Shown here piece by piece: positions 4,337-10,842 of a stretch of DNA of 11,296 nucleotides (position 1 is its first letter; each line of letters begins with the position of its first letter). The DNA comes from DASRFS01 sp035260725 (GTDB taxonomy: Bacteria; Patescibacteriota; Microgenomatia; Levybacterales; UBA12049): assembly GCA_035260725.1 (NCBI GenBank), contig DATFUR010000037.1:1-11296 (forward strand), written 5' to 3'. Under the pieces are notes generated by a model. That model had not been told where the DNA came from. It saw only the letters and a program-made list of their open reading frames with translations, and ran no database searches. A program made the translations under genes and the position numbers.

Positions 4337-7248
4337 GCGGCTTTTTTAATAGCTTCTGTTCCTGTTTTGTATCCTTCGCCTAAAACAGCAAGTATTAAGT
4401 AAAATAAAATTGAAAGACCTTTTCTTTTCACTACATCTCCTATGGTATTATCAGTCTGTTCCACCAATTCTTCCAGAAATTCACTAGCCTGTTCTCGTGC
4501 TTCCTTCAGCTGTGCAGGAGTTAATTTTCCCTCGCGGGCAGCTTTACTAAGGCTTCCTTCTAAACGCGAGCCAATTTCATCTATTATGTAGCGAGATTCA
4601 TCCCGGCTTTTTGGCACACCCGAAGGCCCGTATATCCTTTCAATATCGGACATTGGCTGTCTAAATGGGAGTTTGTCAAGCCCGATAACATCCCATGCAA
4701 AATCTTTCTTAGAGGTAATAAGAAACGTCCCGAAGGTATACCTCAAACACTTCGCTAGTTGAAGTTGGGAAGTGTAATGGCTTGTCTTGTCAGCAAATTC
4801 CATGGCAGCTTCTAACCTCTTTTCTTGCTTTTCTGCTTTAAGAAAGTGCATCAGGGCTTCTCCGGCACCAACTGCATTTTCCGTATCGCTCCAATTCCTA
4901 ATTAGAGCATCTCCGCCCTGATCCGCGGCCCATCTTCTCGAAAGAGCCCTAACTTTTTTTGTTATCTCGTTTCCATTTGCGTCCCTATAAATTGACTTTA
5001 TCTCTGTTTTTTCAAGCTCATTTAAAATAGCATCGTCTGCATTGATAGTCCTTGTATAAATATCTTCAAATTTATTGTTTTTTATTAAATCGTTTATAGA
5101 CCCGTTAGAGAAATCTGTCATAAGGGAAAACATTTGTATAAGATTGTCTGCCTCGTTAGCATTTCCAAAATATCTTTCTATTGATTCTCTTTCCTGCTGT
5201 GTAAATCCGTCTTGAGCAATATTAATTGTGCGTAAATCTTTATAGCCCTTGTCTCTTATAACTCTTAAGATGGGTCCGTACTTTTCTTTAAACTCGTCGT
5301 AGTTTGTAACTCCGTTATTTCTAAAAAGGTTATTTTCAAAAAACGTGAGATACCTTTTTTCTTGATCTGAAAGCAAAGCCCGCTCTTTGGGATCTAAATC
5401 CCCTAGCCTTCTGCTGTCAGCTGCTCCGTTGTGGCTTTCGCTATACGCTTTAGCGATATCATCTCTTGCCGCCCCCCCTCTTTCTCTAAAAAGGCGGACA
5501 ACCTCTTCGGGTTTATATTTTGCGATTCTCTCCCAAGCGTTTTGTCTGGTAATTTGCCATGGTTCATCGTGGTGTCCGGTACCCGCTCCTTTAAGCCTCA
5601 AAAATAAGCCCATATTTCTTGATTTATCTATAGCGTCTGTTGTCTGCTGGTTGCGGGTCTGCTCATCGGCACTAGAGTCGACAAAACGCGCGATAAAACG
5701 CTCTTCGATAGATGTTGCTATTCCTTCTACTCTCCAGCCGGAAGAGAAAAAGTCTGGTACTGCGAAAAGGTCTCTAAAAAGCCGCCTGCCTAAGTCAAGT
5801 TTTTCTTCCTTGGTAAGATTAAAATTCCGATTTTTTTCTCTCTTCTTTTTAATATATCCTTCTGCTAAATCAAGCTTCATTCTATTTAGAAATTCGTACT
5901 CTGGCCGATTAAGGAGGTCAAATTTTTCTGTCAGCAAATCTTCAAAATTGTAAACATTCAAGGGGCCCGAGGCAGGATCGGAAAAATAATTCTCTGTACC
6001 ATAAAGGTGCCTGCCTCTTGCTACAATTACAGCCTGCCTTTGTGTATCAACAAACAAATCATAAGCAATTCTTACTGATCTAATCATATCTGCCTGAACC
6101 CTTTCTACCTCTTGCTGTATAGTTCTTTGTCTTGTGTCTTGCGGAGATTCGCCTTGAAGTGCGGGTAAAAGCGGTATATTGTTTAAAGTTGCCTGTCTTA
6201 AATCACCAAACTCGCCAATACCAAGCTCCGCAAATCTAATCTGTTCCTGAATAACTTTATCCTGAAGTTCATTGGCTATTTCAGGAGTTACGTGTCCAAA
6301 TTGTTGTCCTGCCAAAGCAGTTTTTAATCTTTCATCGTCCAAAAGTTCGTTTAGCTTATTAAACATAGGGGTGACTTTTCCTTCCTCCATTCCAAAACCC
6401 GACAGCAAACCGTGTGCTCCAAGCTGACTTGCAGCGTTTTTTACCTCACCAATTGCCCTATAACCTATATAGGTTCTCATCGTCATGATCTTAAGCCTTT
6501 GGGTGAACAATGTTTGGAAATTATCTAGTTCAGCGGGCTTGTAATACTGCAGCCAACGAATCGCTTCCGAAACAACCGTCTGTAGATTATTTATAACTGG
6601 AGACGTTAATTCCTGACCCTCTCTCACACTTTTATAAAGAAGGTCAAACTGCTTATCAAGCCATCTTATTGACCCATCAGTTCTCATTACTTCTATATCT
6701 TCTGGCTGAAGATATAGTCCAAATCTACTTTCGGCAATATTGTTACGCTGAGATATTTGAGCGTTTTCTAAGCTAAGCAGCAGCTGCTCTGCCGCAGTTA
6801 TGTCGTTCGGATCAAGATTTCCACTAGATAACATTCTCTTTATTTCTTCCATTCTGCTATCCATAACATTCGCTCCTAAAGGAGCGTTTACTATTCTTCG
6901 AACAACAGATTGCAAACCTGGATCCAAATAAAGATTTGGATCTAAAATATTCACATTCATCGCGCCCATTGAAGGCCCTAGCTCCCTAGCCCTTTCTTCG
7001 AAAACCTTTCTTACGGTAACTTCGAGGTTGTCCCAATTCAATCCTTGTTCTTCTGCGAAAGTTTTTGCTGAACTTTTTATTTTTTCTTCTGAAGTTTCAT
7101 GAGATTCAGAAAATTTCGTACTTTCGTGAATTCCGTCCTGATACCATTTTGGTAGACCGTGCGGCGTTGCTTGCCCGCGTATGACGGATTTCCCCTCAAC
7201 AGGATCTTGCGGTTGTGGAAGCTTTACACCTTCGTTAGATTCTCCCAT
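4333..7248 (-). CDS. Large (971-residue) C-terminally membrane-anchored protein, family not recognised
   Basis: The frame is open further, to a TTG at 7350, but ATG 7248 is preferred. AAGGGA (7259-7254) lies 5 nt before it, and a consensus promoter (7296-7268) sits inside the would-be extension. The protein begins MGESNEGVKLPQPQDP, is hydrophilic, rich in Glu, Arg, Asn and Gln, and predicted mostly helical. It has no signal peptide and no P-loop or other catalytic motif I can identify. A basic block (KKKREKNRNFNLTKEEK) lies near mid-protein. Residues about 945-961 (GLSILFYLILAVLGEGY) form the only membrane segment, followed by a basic tail ending AIKKAA, so it looks like a tail-anchored cytoplasmic protein. 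It is convergent with the VirB6-like gene and divergent from the regulator gene, which suggests a partner in the same envelope system. Function unknown. Confidence 0.85.
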   Translation of the reverse strand: MGESNEGVKLPQPQDPVEGKSVIRGQATPHGLPKWYQDGIHESTKFSESHETSEEKIKSSAKTFAEEQGLNWDNLEVTVRKVFEERARELGPSMGAMNVNILDPNLYLDPGLQSVVRRIVNAPLGANVMDSRMEEIKRMLSSGNLDPNDITAAEQLLLSLENAQISQRNNIAESRFGLYLQPEDIEVMRTDGSIRWLDKQFDLLYKSVREGQELTSPVINNLQTVVSEAIRWLQYYKPAELDNFQTLFTQRLKIMTMRTYIGYRAIGEVKNAASQLGAHGLLSGFGMEEGKVTPMFNKLNELLDDERLKTALAGQQFGHVTPEIANELQDKVIQEQIRFAELGIGEFGDLRQATLNNIPLLPALQGESPQDTRQRTIQQEVERVQADMIRSVRIAYDLFVDTQRQAVIVARGRHLYGTENYFSDPASGPLNVYNFEDLLTEKFDLLNRPEYEFLNRMKLDLAEGYIKKKREKNRNFNLTKEEKLDLGRRLFRDLFAVPDFFSSGWRVEGIATSIEERFIARFVDSSADEQTRNQQTTDAIDKSRNMGLFLRLKGAGTGHHDEPWQITRQNAWERIAKYKPEEVVRLFRERGGAARDDIAKAYSESHNGAADSRRLGDLDPKERALLSDQEKRYLTFFENNLFRNNGVTNYDEFKEKYGPILRVIRDKGYKDLRTINIAQDGFTQQERESIERYFGNANEADNLIQMFSLMTDFSNGSINDLIKNNKFEDIYTRTINADDAILNELEKTEIKSIYRDANGNEITKKVRALSRRWAADQGGDALIRNWSDTENAVGAGEALMHFLKAEKQEKRLEAAMEFADKTSHYTSQLQLAKCLRYTFGTFLITSKKDFAWDVIGLDKLPFRQPMSDIERIYGPSGVPKSRDESRYIIDEIGSRLEGSLSKAAREGKLTPAQLKEAREQASEFLEELVEQTDNTIGDVVKRKGLSILFYLILAVLGEGYKTGTEAIKKAA

Positions 7249-7260
7249 AAATTTCCCTTC

Positions 7261-7278
7261 ACTTCTAAGTGTAGAAGT
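7261..7278. promoter_or_regulatory. Inverted repeat over the -10 box, candidate operator
   Basis: ACTTCTA (7261-7267), 4 bp AGTG, TAGAAGT (7272-7278): a perfect 7+4+7 inverted repeat. It covers the whole -10 box of the 971-residue gene and reaches its predicted start site. Most of it lies upstream of the transcript start, so an RNA hairpin is unlikely and a DNA site for a dimeric regulator is the better reading. The divergently encoded winged-helix protein at 7398 is the obvious candidate to bind it, although OmpR-type proteins more often use direct repeats. Confidence 0.5.
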
Positions 7279-7296
7279 GTCCCCTTTCCTTGTCAA
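7268..7296 (-). promoter_or_regulatory. Promoter of the 971-residue gene, with Shine-Dalgarno downstream
   Basis: On the minus strand, TTGACA (7296-7291) and TACACT (7273-7268) are spaced 17 bp, with the expected start near 7261. The short leader of about 13 nt carries AAGGGA (7259-7254), 5 nt before ATG 7248. This is the best-looking promoter in the window and fixes the start codon of the gene. Confidence 0.7.
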
Positions 7297-7360
7297 TCTT
7301 CCGGGAATGAATCTTTCCGTCATATTGATTGGCAGTTTACAGTGTGGCAAGCCGAACTGC

Positions 7361-7390
7361 TTGATATTTATCTGACAAAAAAACTACAAT
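7361..7390 (+). promoter_or_regulatory. Promoter of the NTPase-winged helix regulator gene (leaderless)
   Basis: TTGATA (7361-7366) and TACAAT (7385-7390) are separated by 18 bp. The -10 box ends 7 nt before ATG 7398, so transcription should begin at the start codon itself. No Shine-Dalgarno sequence is present. The 149-bp gap 7249-7397 holds only this promoter, the divergent one and the inverted repeat. Confidence 0.65.
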
Positions 7391-7397
7391 ACAAGCT

Positions 7398-8684
7398 ATG
7401 GATCTGTCGCATTTTGAATCTCTTTATCCTGAAAATACTAGATTTACGGAATTAGAAAAAATATTGTCTTTTATTAAAGAGGGTAACTCCTGTCAAATAG
7501 TCTCCGTTGGCGGAGTTGGAAGATCCAATCTTTTAGGGTTATTGTCCTATAACACAAAAGTGAGGCTCAAACATCTAGGAGCAGGCCAGAAGAACTTCCA
7601 CTTTGTAAATATAAATTTGTCTGAAGTCAAAAATAAACCTAATTCCGAGGTAACGAAATTCATTTTTCTCGAGCTTTTGGACTCTTTGCGTGAGCGAAAA
7701 TTGCATAAAGAATATGCAGAGATCTCCAAAATTCTCAAAGAAACAATCGAGTTTTCCGATGAATTAGTCACCTTCCAAGGACTCAAGAAAACAATTGATT
7801 ATCTGGCAATAGAGAAAAACCTAACAGTAGTTCTTCTTTTTGACAGATTCGAAATATTTGTTTCCACAGCAACTCCTGACTTTTTCTCAAACCTTAGAAT
7901 TTTAAGAAACAGAGCTAAATACCATTTCTCCTGTATATTTTCTATCAATAAACCCCTGGAAGACATATTCGAAAAAGAATTTTTGGCGGACTTTTACGAA
8001 TTTGTAGCAACGCATACTATTTATCTTCCAATTATCGATAAACCCGGACTTGATTTTAGAATTTCGTATCTGCAAAATGCAGTCGGAAAGAAGCTACCCA
8101 AAAAAACTATTGACGATGTAGTTTCCCAGACAGGAGGTCATGGAAAACTTACAAGAATTTGCGTGGAGCTTGGCTTAAATGGAATTGAGGATTTTGCTTC
8201 TCAAAAACCAGTCCAAGGAGTATTATTGGAAATCTTAAGCTCTTTGGACGTTTCCGAGCAAAACGCACTCGGAAAAGGAGCTAGCAATTCCTACTTAGAA
8301 GAAATCGGACTGTCAAAAAATGGCAAAATTACTATTCCCCTTTTGCAAACGTTCTTGCGACAAAATCAATCCGGAAACCAAAAAAAAGGCATTTTATTTG
8401 ATCCAAAAACAAACCAGATCAAAAGAGGCGAGCAAATACTGTCCGACAACCTAACTTCTTCCGAATTCAAGCTTTTTAAATTTTTAATTGAAAACAGGAA
8501 TAGAATTTTGGAGAGACAAGAAATAATAGAATCTGTCTGGAAAGATACAAAAACACGCCTTGGAGTTACGGATCAAGCTTTAGACCAGTTAATTTCAAGG
8601 TTGAGAAAAAAAGTCGAAGAAGATCCCAACTCCCCTATTCATCTTCTTACCATAAAAGGCAGGGGCTTCAAATTCCAAAGCTAG
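7398..8684 (+). CDS. Degenerate P-loop NTPase fused to an OmpR/PhoB-type winged-helix DNA-binding domain
   Basis: This encodes 428 residues with no signal peptide or membrane segment. Residues about 14-270 resemble a STAND/AAA-type ATPase: a strand and loop VSVGGVGRSNLL (36-46) at the Walker A position, and a hydrophobic strand TVVLLFDRFEIF (143-154) ending in the Walker B aspartate. The usual GK[ST] is replaced by GRSN, so nucleotide binding may be altered or lost. Residues 331-428 match the Trans_reg_C winged helix: beta strands, LTSSEFKLFKFLIENRNRIL, the recognition-helix region around DQALDQLISRLRKKVEED and the terminal hairpin IKGRGFKFQS. There is no phospho-receiver domain. It probably controls neighbouring envelope genes, perhaps the divergent 971-residue gene. 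Its stop is 39 nt before the GTG of the first pilin-like gene. Confidence 0.8.
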   Translation: MDLSHFESLYPENTRFTELEKILSFIKEGNSCQIVSVGGVGRSNLLGLLSYNTKVRLKHLGAGQKNFHFVNINLSEVKNKPNSEVTKFIFLELLDSLRERKLHKEYAEISKILKETIEFSDELVTFQGLKKTIDYLAIEKNLTVVLLFDRFEIFVSTATPDFFSNLRILRNRAKYHFSCIFSINKPLEDIFEKEFLADFYEFVATHTIYLPIIDKPGLDFRISYLQNAVGKKLPKKTIDDVVSQTGGHGKLTRICVELGLNGIEDFASQKPVQGVLLEILSSLDVSEQNALGKGASNSYLEEIGLSKNGKITIPLLQTFLRQNQSGNQKKGILFDPKTNQIKRGEQILSDNLTSSEFKLFKFLIENRNRILERQEIIESVWKDTKTRLGVTDQALDQLISRLRKKVEEDPNSPIHLLTIKGRGFKFQS

Positions 8685-8687
8685 TAT

Positions 8688-8717
8688 TTGCATTTTCTTC
8701 AATTTTTAAGTTACGAT
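8688..8717 (+). promoter_or_regulatory. Possible promoter of the first pilin-like gene (leaderless)
   Basis: TTGCAT (8688-8693) and TACGAT (8712-8717) are separated by 18 bp. The -10 ends 6 nt before GTG 8724. The layout copies that of the regulator gene (18-bp spacer, start codon at the expected transcript start). The -10 keeps the key T-A-----T positions but is otherwise imperfect. Confidence 0.4.
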
Positions 8718-8723
8718 GGGACT

Positions 8724-9584
8724 GTGAAGAAAATTTTTTTGCTAGGTTTTTCAGCTCTAATTCTACTTCTTAATATCTCCCCTGTCCAAGCCGAAACACA
8801 ATTGTACACATTTCTAGGACCCGACTCTTACGGGAATTACTCTTGTATTCCGGATAAAAATGGGACGCTGACGTATGATGAGTGTCAAGCAAAATTACAG
8901 GCAGGAAGATACACATTAAATCCCGGAAATTTAAGTGCAGGGAGTGCTCCTTTTTGCCAGAAAGATCCGAATGGACAGTATGCGACGTATGATGAGTGTC
9001 AAGCAAAATTAACTGAAGGCCGGTATAGCATAAATCCCGGAAATCCAAGCGTAGCTATTATCCCTTTTTGCCAGAAAGATCCGAATGGACAGTATGCGAC
9101 GCTTGCCGATTGTCAAGCAAGTCTTCATGCAAATAAAAAGTATGAAATTTTTGTACCTTCTGTTGGTTATGGAAACCCAACTTGCGTCGAAAGTACAAAG
9201 GGAACATACACTTGGGATGAGTGTCTGAATGCTGTTCATAACTTAGTTCCTCCTTCGACTCCAACACCTCCCCCTCCGCCCTGCAAACAAGTGGATAAAG
9301 TTTGGATCTGCCCCACAGCTTTTGGAGACATTAATACAAATCCAGCTGGATTTGTAAAATCGATATTTGGGATTTTGCTTTCTTTGGCAGGAGGAGTTGC
9401 TCTGGTCCTAATAATAATCTCGGGCTATAGACTAATGACGTCCCAAGGAAACCCCGAAAAAGTCCAGCAGGCCCGTGAGCAACTTACATCTGCAATTGTT
9501 GGACTTTTGTTTATAATATTTTCCGTAACCATACTGCAAATAATAGGAGTTGATATACTGCATATACCAGGACTAAATCCTTAA
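8724..9584 (+). CDS. Secreted Cys-repeat protein with C-terminal VirB2/TrbC-like pilin domain
   Basis: This encodes 286 residues from GTG 8724, chosen because the product then starts with a clean signal peptide (MKKIFLLGFSALILLLNISPVQA, written as MKKIFLLGFS then ALILLLNISPVQA; cleavage near 23). An in-frame TTG at 8688 would add a polar 12-residue extension and falls in the -35 box. Residues 41-174 hold four repeats of about 38 residues, each with two cysteines (C41/C54, C78/C92, C116/C130, C154/C167) and a core such as GQYATYDECQAKL. A proline-rich linker (176-187) follows. Two membrane helices (about 212-236 and 255-275) flank a turn SQGNPEKVQQARE, which matches the pilin-like core of the three following genes. 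The stalk should lie outside the membrane. The function of the repeats is unknown; disulfide-stabilised modules are an inference. Confidence 0.8.
   Translation: MKKIFLLGFSALILLLNISPVQAETQLYTFLGPDSYGNYSCIPDKNGTLTYDECQAKLQAGRYTLNPGNLSAGSAPFCQKDPNGQYATYDECQAKLTEGRYSINPGNPSVAIIPFCQKDPNGQYATLADCQASLHANKKYEIFVPSVGYGNPTCVESTKGTYTWDECLNAVHNLVPPSTPTPPPPPCKQVDKVWICPTAFGDINTNPAGFVKSIFGILLSLAGGVALVLIIISGYRLMTSQGNPEKVQQAREQLTSAIVGLLFIIFSVTILQIIGVDILHIPGLNP
8871..9101 (+). repeat. In-gene tandem repeats, 114-bp period
   Basis: Two blocks recur exactly 114 bp (38 codons) apart. 8871-8897 equals 8985-9011 (27 bp), and 8949-8987 equals 9063-9101 (39 bp). Identity at DNA level, synonymous sites included, shows recent duplication or gene conversion among the cysteine repeats; flanking parts of the units have diverged. 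Confidence 0.9.
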
Positions 9585-9586
9585 TT

Positions 9587-9937
9587 ATGAAAGACCTTGC
9601 ATTATCCATAGGACAGCCCGCAAGTCCAACATTTCAAATAGAGCCTCCTCAAGGAATTGGGTTTTATTCCGTTTCTTCTTTGCTTTCTTTTGGAGTTACT
9701 ATTCTTTTGGTAATATCAATCATTTTGACTTTGTTTTTTCTAGTTTTGGGCGGAATAGACATGATAACTTCGGGCGGAGACAAACAAAAAGTAGTAAACG
9801 CAAGGCACAAACTTACTTATGCTGTGTTGGGGCTTCTTGTGGTTTTCCTGTCATTTCTCATAGTGAATTTAATTGGAAGCGTTTTCGGAGTTGACCTTTT
9901 AAATGTAAATAATCGAGTGCCCTGGTCAGGACATTAA
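9587..9937 (+). CDS. VirB2/TrbC-like (T4SS pilin-type) small membrane protein
   Basis: This encodes 116 residues and starts 2 nt after the previous stop, so it is cotranscribed with it. A 30-residue N-terminal region without a signal peptide precedes two hydrophobic helices, about 33-58 and 76-100. Between them is the turn MITSGGDKQKVVNARHKLTY, with SGGD at 62-65. This helix, glycine-aspartate-lysine turn, helix layout is the pilin-like core known from VirB2/TrbC-type proteins and common in CPR genomes. The last 15 residues are polar. In the family such proteins sit in the inner membrane and may polymerise into a pilus; here the role is inferred from similarity to its neighbours. Confidence 0.8.
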   Translation: MKDLALSIGQPASPTFQIEPPQGIGFYSVSSLLSFGVTILLVISIILTLFFLVLGGIDMITSGGDKQKVVNARHKLTYAVLGLLVVFLSFLIVNLIGSVFGVDLLNVNNRVPWSGH

Positions 9938-10058
9938 TCGGCTAATTTCGCTCTTGACCCTCCTTGCTTACTTTTCGCCTTTTCAGTTCTATTCGAACAC
10001 GGCTCAAAGAGCGCGGGTAGGCAGGGTCTGTCCCGTGAAGTTTTAGCGAAATGGGGAC
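9938..10058. other. GC-rich intergenic segment with nested inverted repeats (possible structured RNA)
   Basis: This stretch has no ORF and is visibly richer in GC than the genes around it. ATTTCGCT (9945-9952) pairs with AGCGAAAT (10045-10052). Inside these, GACCCT (9956-9961) can pair with AGGGTC (10023-10028). CACGG (9998-10002) can pair with CCGTG (10033-10037) as a crossing alternative. It could be a small RNA, the 5' regulatory region of the next pilin gene, or a processing element. The motifs checked for known RNAs (SRP, tmRNA) were not found. Strand is uncertain. Confidence 0.3.
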
Positions 10059-10087
10059 TTGACAAGTCTGTGAAAACAGTTTAGCAT
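10059..10087 (+). promoter_or_regulatory. Promoter of the second pilin pair
   Basis: Consensus TTGACA (10059-10064) and TAGCAT (10082-10087) are spaced 17 bp. The predicted start near 10094 leaves a leader of about 6 nt before ATG 10100, with no Shine-Dalgarno sequence. The -35 is embedded in the small palindrome ACTTG-A-CAAGT (10057-10067), which could be a regulatory site. Confidence 0.5.
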
Positions 10088-10099
10088 TTATATATAACA

Positions 10100-10510
10100 A
10101 TGAGATTGTTCTCGAGAATCAGTAAATTTCTTTCCCCTTTAATTTATCTTTTTATAGTTCCTTCTTTTGCTTTTGCTCAAGGCGTAAATGTAAGTCCTAT
10201 TCCATCCGGTAATTTTGCGCCGCTTGCAAGTTTGGGTGCAAGTAATTTTGGCAAAATAGTCGGAAACGTTATAACAATAGCCTTTGTTTTGTCGGCACTC
10301 ATAGCCTTGGTTTTTCTGGTCTATGGCGGAGTCAAGTGGATTACCTCGGGTGGAGACAAAGCAGCAGTAGAGGGAGCACGAAACACAATTGTTGCTGCTG
10401 TTATTGGCCTTGTAATTGTATTCCTATCCTACTTTGTCCTAAATATAATCCTGGGCTTCTTCAACTTAAGCCTTGGAGACTTGCAGCTACCCAAAATAAC
10501 CGCATTCTAA
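10100..10510 (+). CDS. VirB2/TrbC-like pilin-type protein with signal peptide
   Basis: This encodes 136 residues. A signal peptide occupies 1-26 (MRLFSRISKF, then a hydrophobic core, cleavage after AFA before QG), and the mature N-terminus GVNVSPIPSG is short and polar. Two hydrophobic helices, about 55-77 and 96-120, flank the turn WITSGGDKAAVEGARNTI, with SGGD at 83-86. The architecture of a cleaved signal, short periplasmic head and two helices is the closest in this window to a classical VirB2/TrbC pilin precursor. The stop codon is followed in the same frame, after three codons, by the ATG of the next paralogue, so the two are cotranscribed and probably translated in step. Confidence 0.82.
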   Translation: MRLFSRISKFLSPLIYLFIVPSFAFAQGVNVSPIPSGNFAPLASLGASNFGKIVGNVITIAFVLSALIALVFLVYGGVKWITSGGDKAAVEGARNTIVAAVIGLVIVFLSYFVLNIILGFFNLSLGDLQLPKITAF

Positions 10511-10519
10511 TTCCCGCAT

Positions 10520-10840
10520 ATGAATTTGGGAAATTGTTTATATAATGGCCCAAAAGGCGATGTCGCAACGCTCAATTGTCTTCCCTTTCTTTTTCGAGAC
10601 ATTGTGGGGACACTTCTGACTTTTGCAGGGGCTGTTGCCCTTTTTCTAATAATCTTTTCCGGAATTAAATTCATAACCTCGGGAGGCGACGCCAAACAAG
10701 TCGAGGGGGCACGAAAAACCTTAACTTATGCCGTGTTGGGGCTTGTTGTAATTTTACTTGCCGCCTTTGTAGTAAATATTGTGTCTGATATAACCAACGT
10801 GCCCTGTATAAGGACATTTGGTTTTGGCAACTGCAAGTGA
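10520..10840 (+). CDS. VirB2/TrbC-like pilin-type protein, cysteine-containing
   Basis: This encodes 106 residues with ATG 10520, 9 nt after and in the same frame as the previous stop. It has no signal peptide. The N-terminal head has C6 and C20; the tail has C96 and C105. Helices at about 27-50 and 69-90 flank FITSGGDAKQVEGARKTLTY, with SGGD at 54-57. The head (CLPFLFRDIVGTLLTFAG) resembles the segment just before the first helix of the protein at 8724, so these two are probably the closest relatives of the four. If the tail and head face the periplasm, the four cysteines could form disulfides; this is inference. The gene is the last of its unit and converges on the membrane protein gene with 2 nt between stops. 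Confidence 0.78.
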   Translation: MNLGNCLYNGPKGDVATLNCLPFLFRDIVGTLLTFAGAVALFLIIFSGIKFITSGGDAKQVEGARKTLTYAVLGLVVILLAAFVVNIVSDITNVPCIRTFGFGNCK

Positions 10841-10842
10841 GT

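Noticed and set aside
5387..5953. A 188-codon plus-strand open frame inside the 971-residue gene
   Set aside because: It is fully antisense to a gene with a strong promoter and Shine-Dalgarno sequence, has Ser/Leu-rich low-complexity translation typical of the opposite strand, and lacks its own start signals.
7249..7350. N-terminal extension of the large protein to TTG 7350 or ATG 7323
   Set aside because: The extension contains a consensus promoter and operator for the same gene, and no Shine-Dalgarno sequence precedes either upstream start.
8688..8723. TTG start at 8688 for the repeat-pilin protein
   Set aside because: It would add 12 residues in front of a complete signal peptide and its codon coincides with the likely -35 box; GTG 8724 fits better.
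8871..9101. CRISPR-like array
   Set aside because: The repeats are in frame with a 114-bp period inside a coding gene and encode a repeated protein module; spacers are also similar to each other.
9938..10058. SRP RNA or tmRNA in the pilin intergenic region
   Set aside because: Although GGCAGGGT-like runs recall SRP RNA, the conserved SRP apical motif (GGAA loop with AGCAG) and any tmRNA tag frame or tRNA-like acceptor are absent.
10068..10079. CTGT-GAAA-ACAG hairpin between the -35 and -10 boxes of the second pilin promoter
   Set aside because: Only 4 bp of stem, a length expected by chance, and it would not be transcribed from that promoter.
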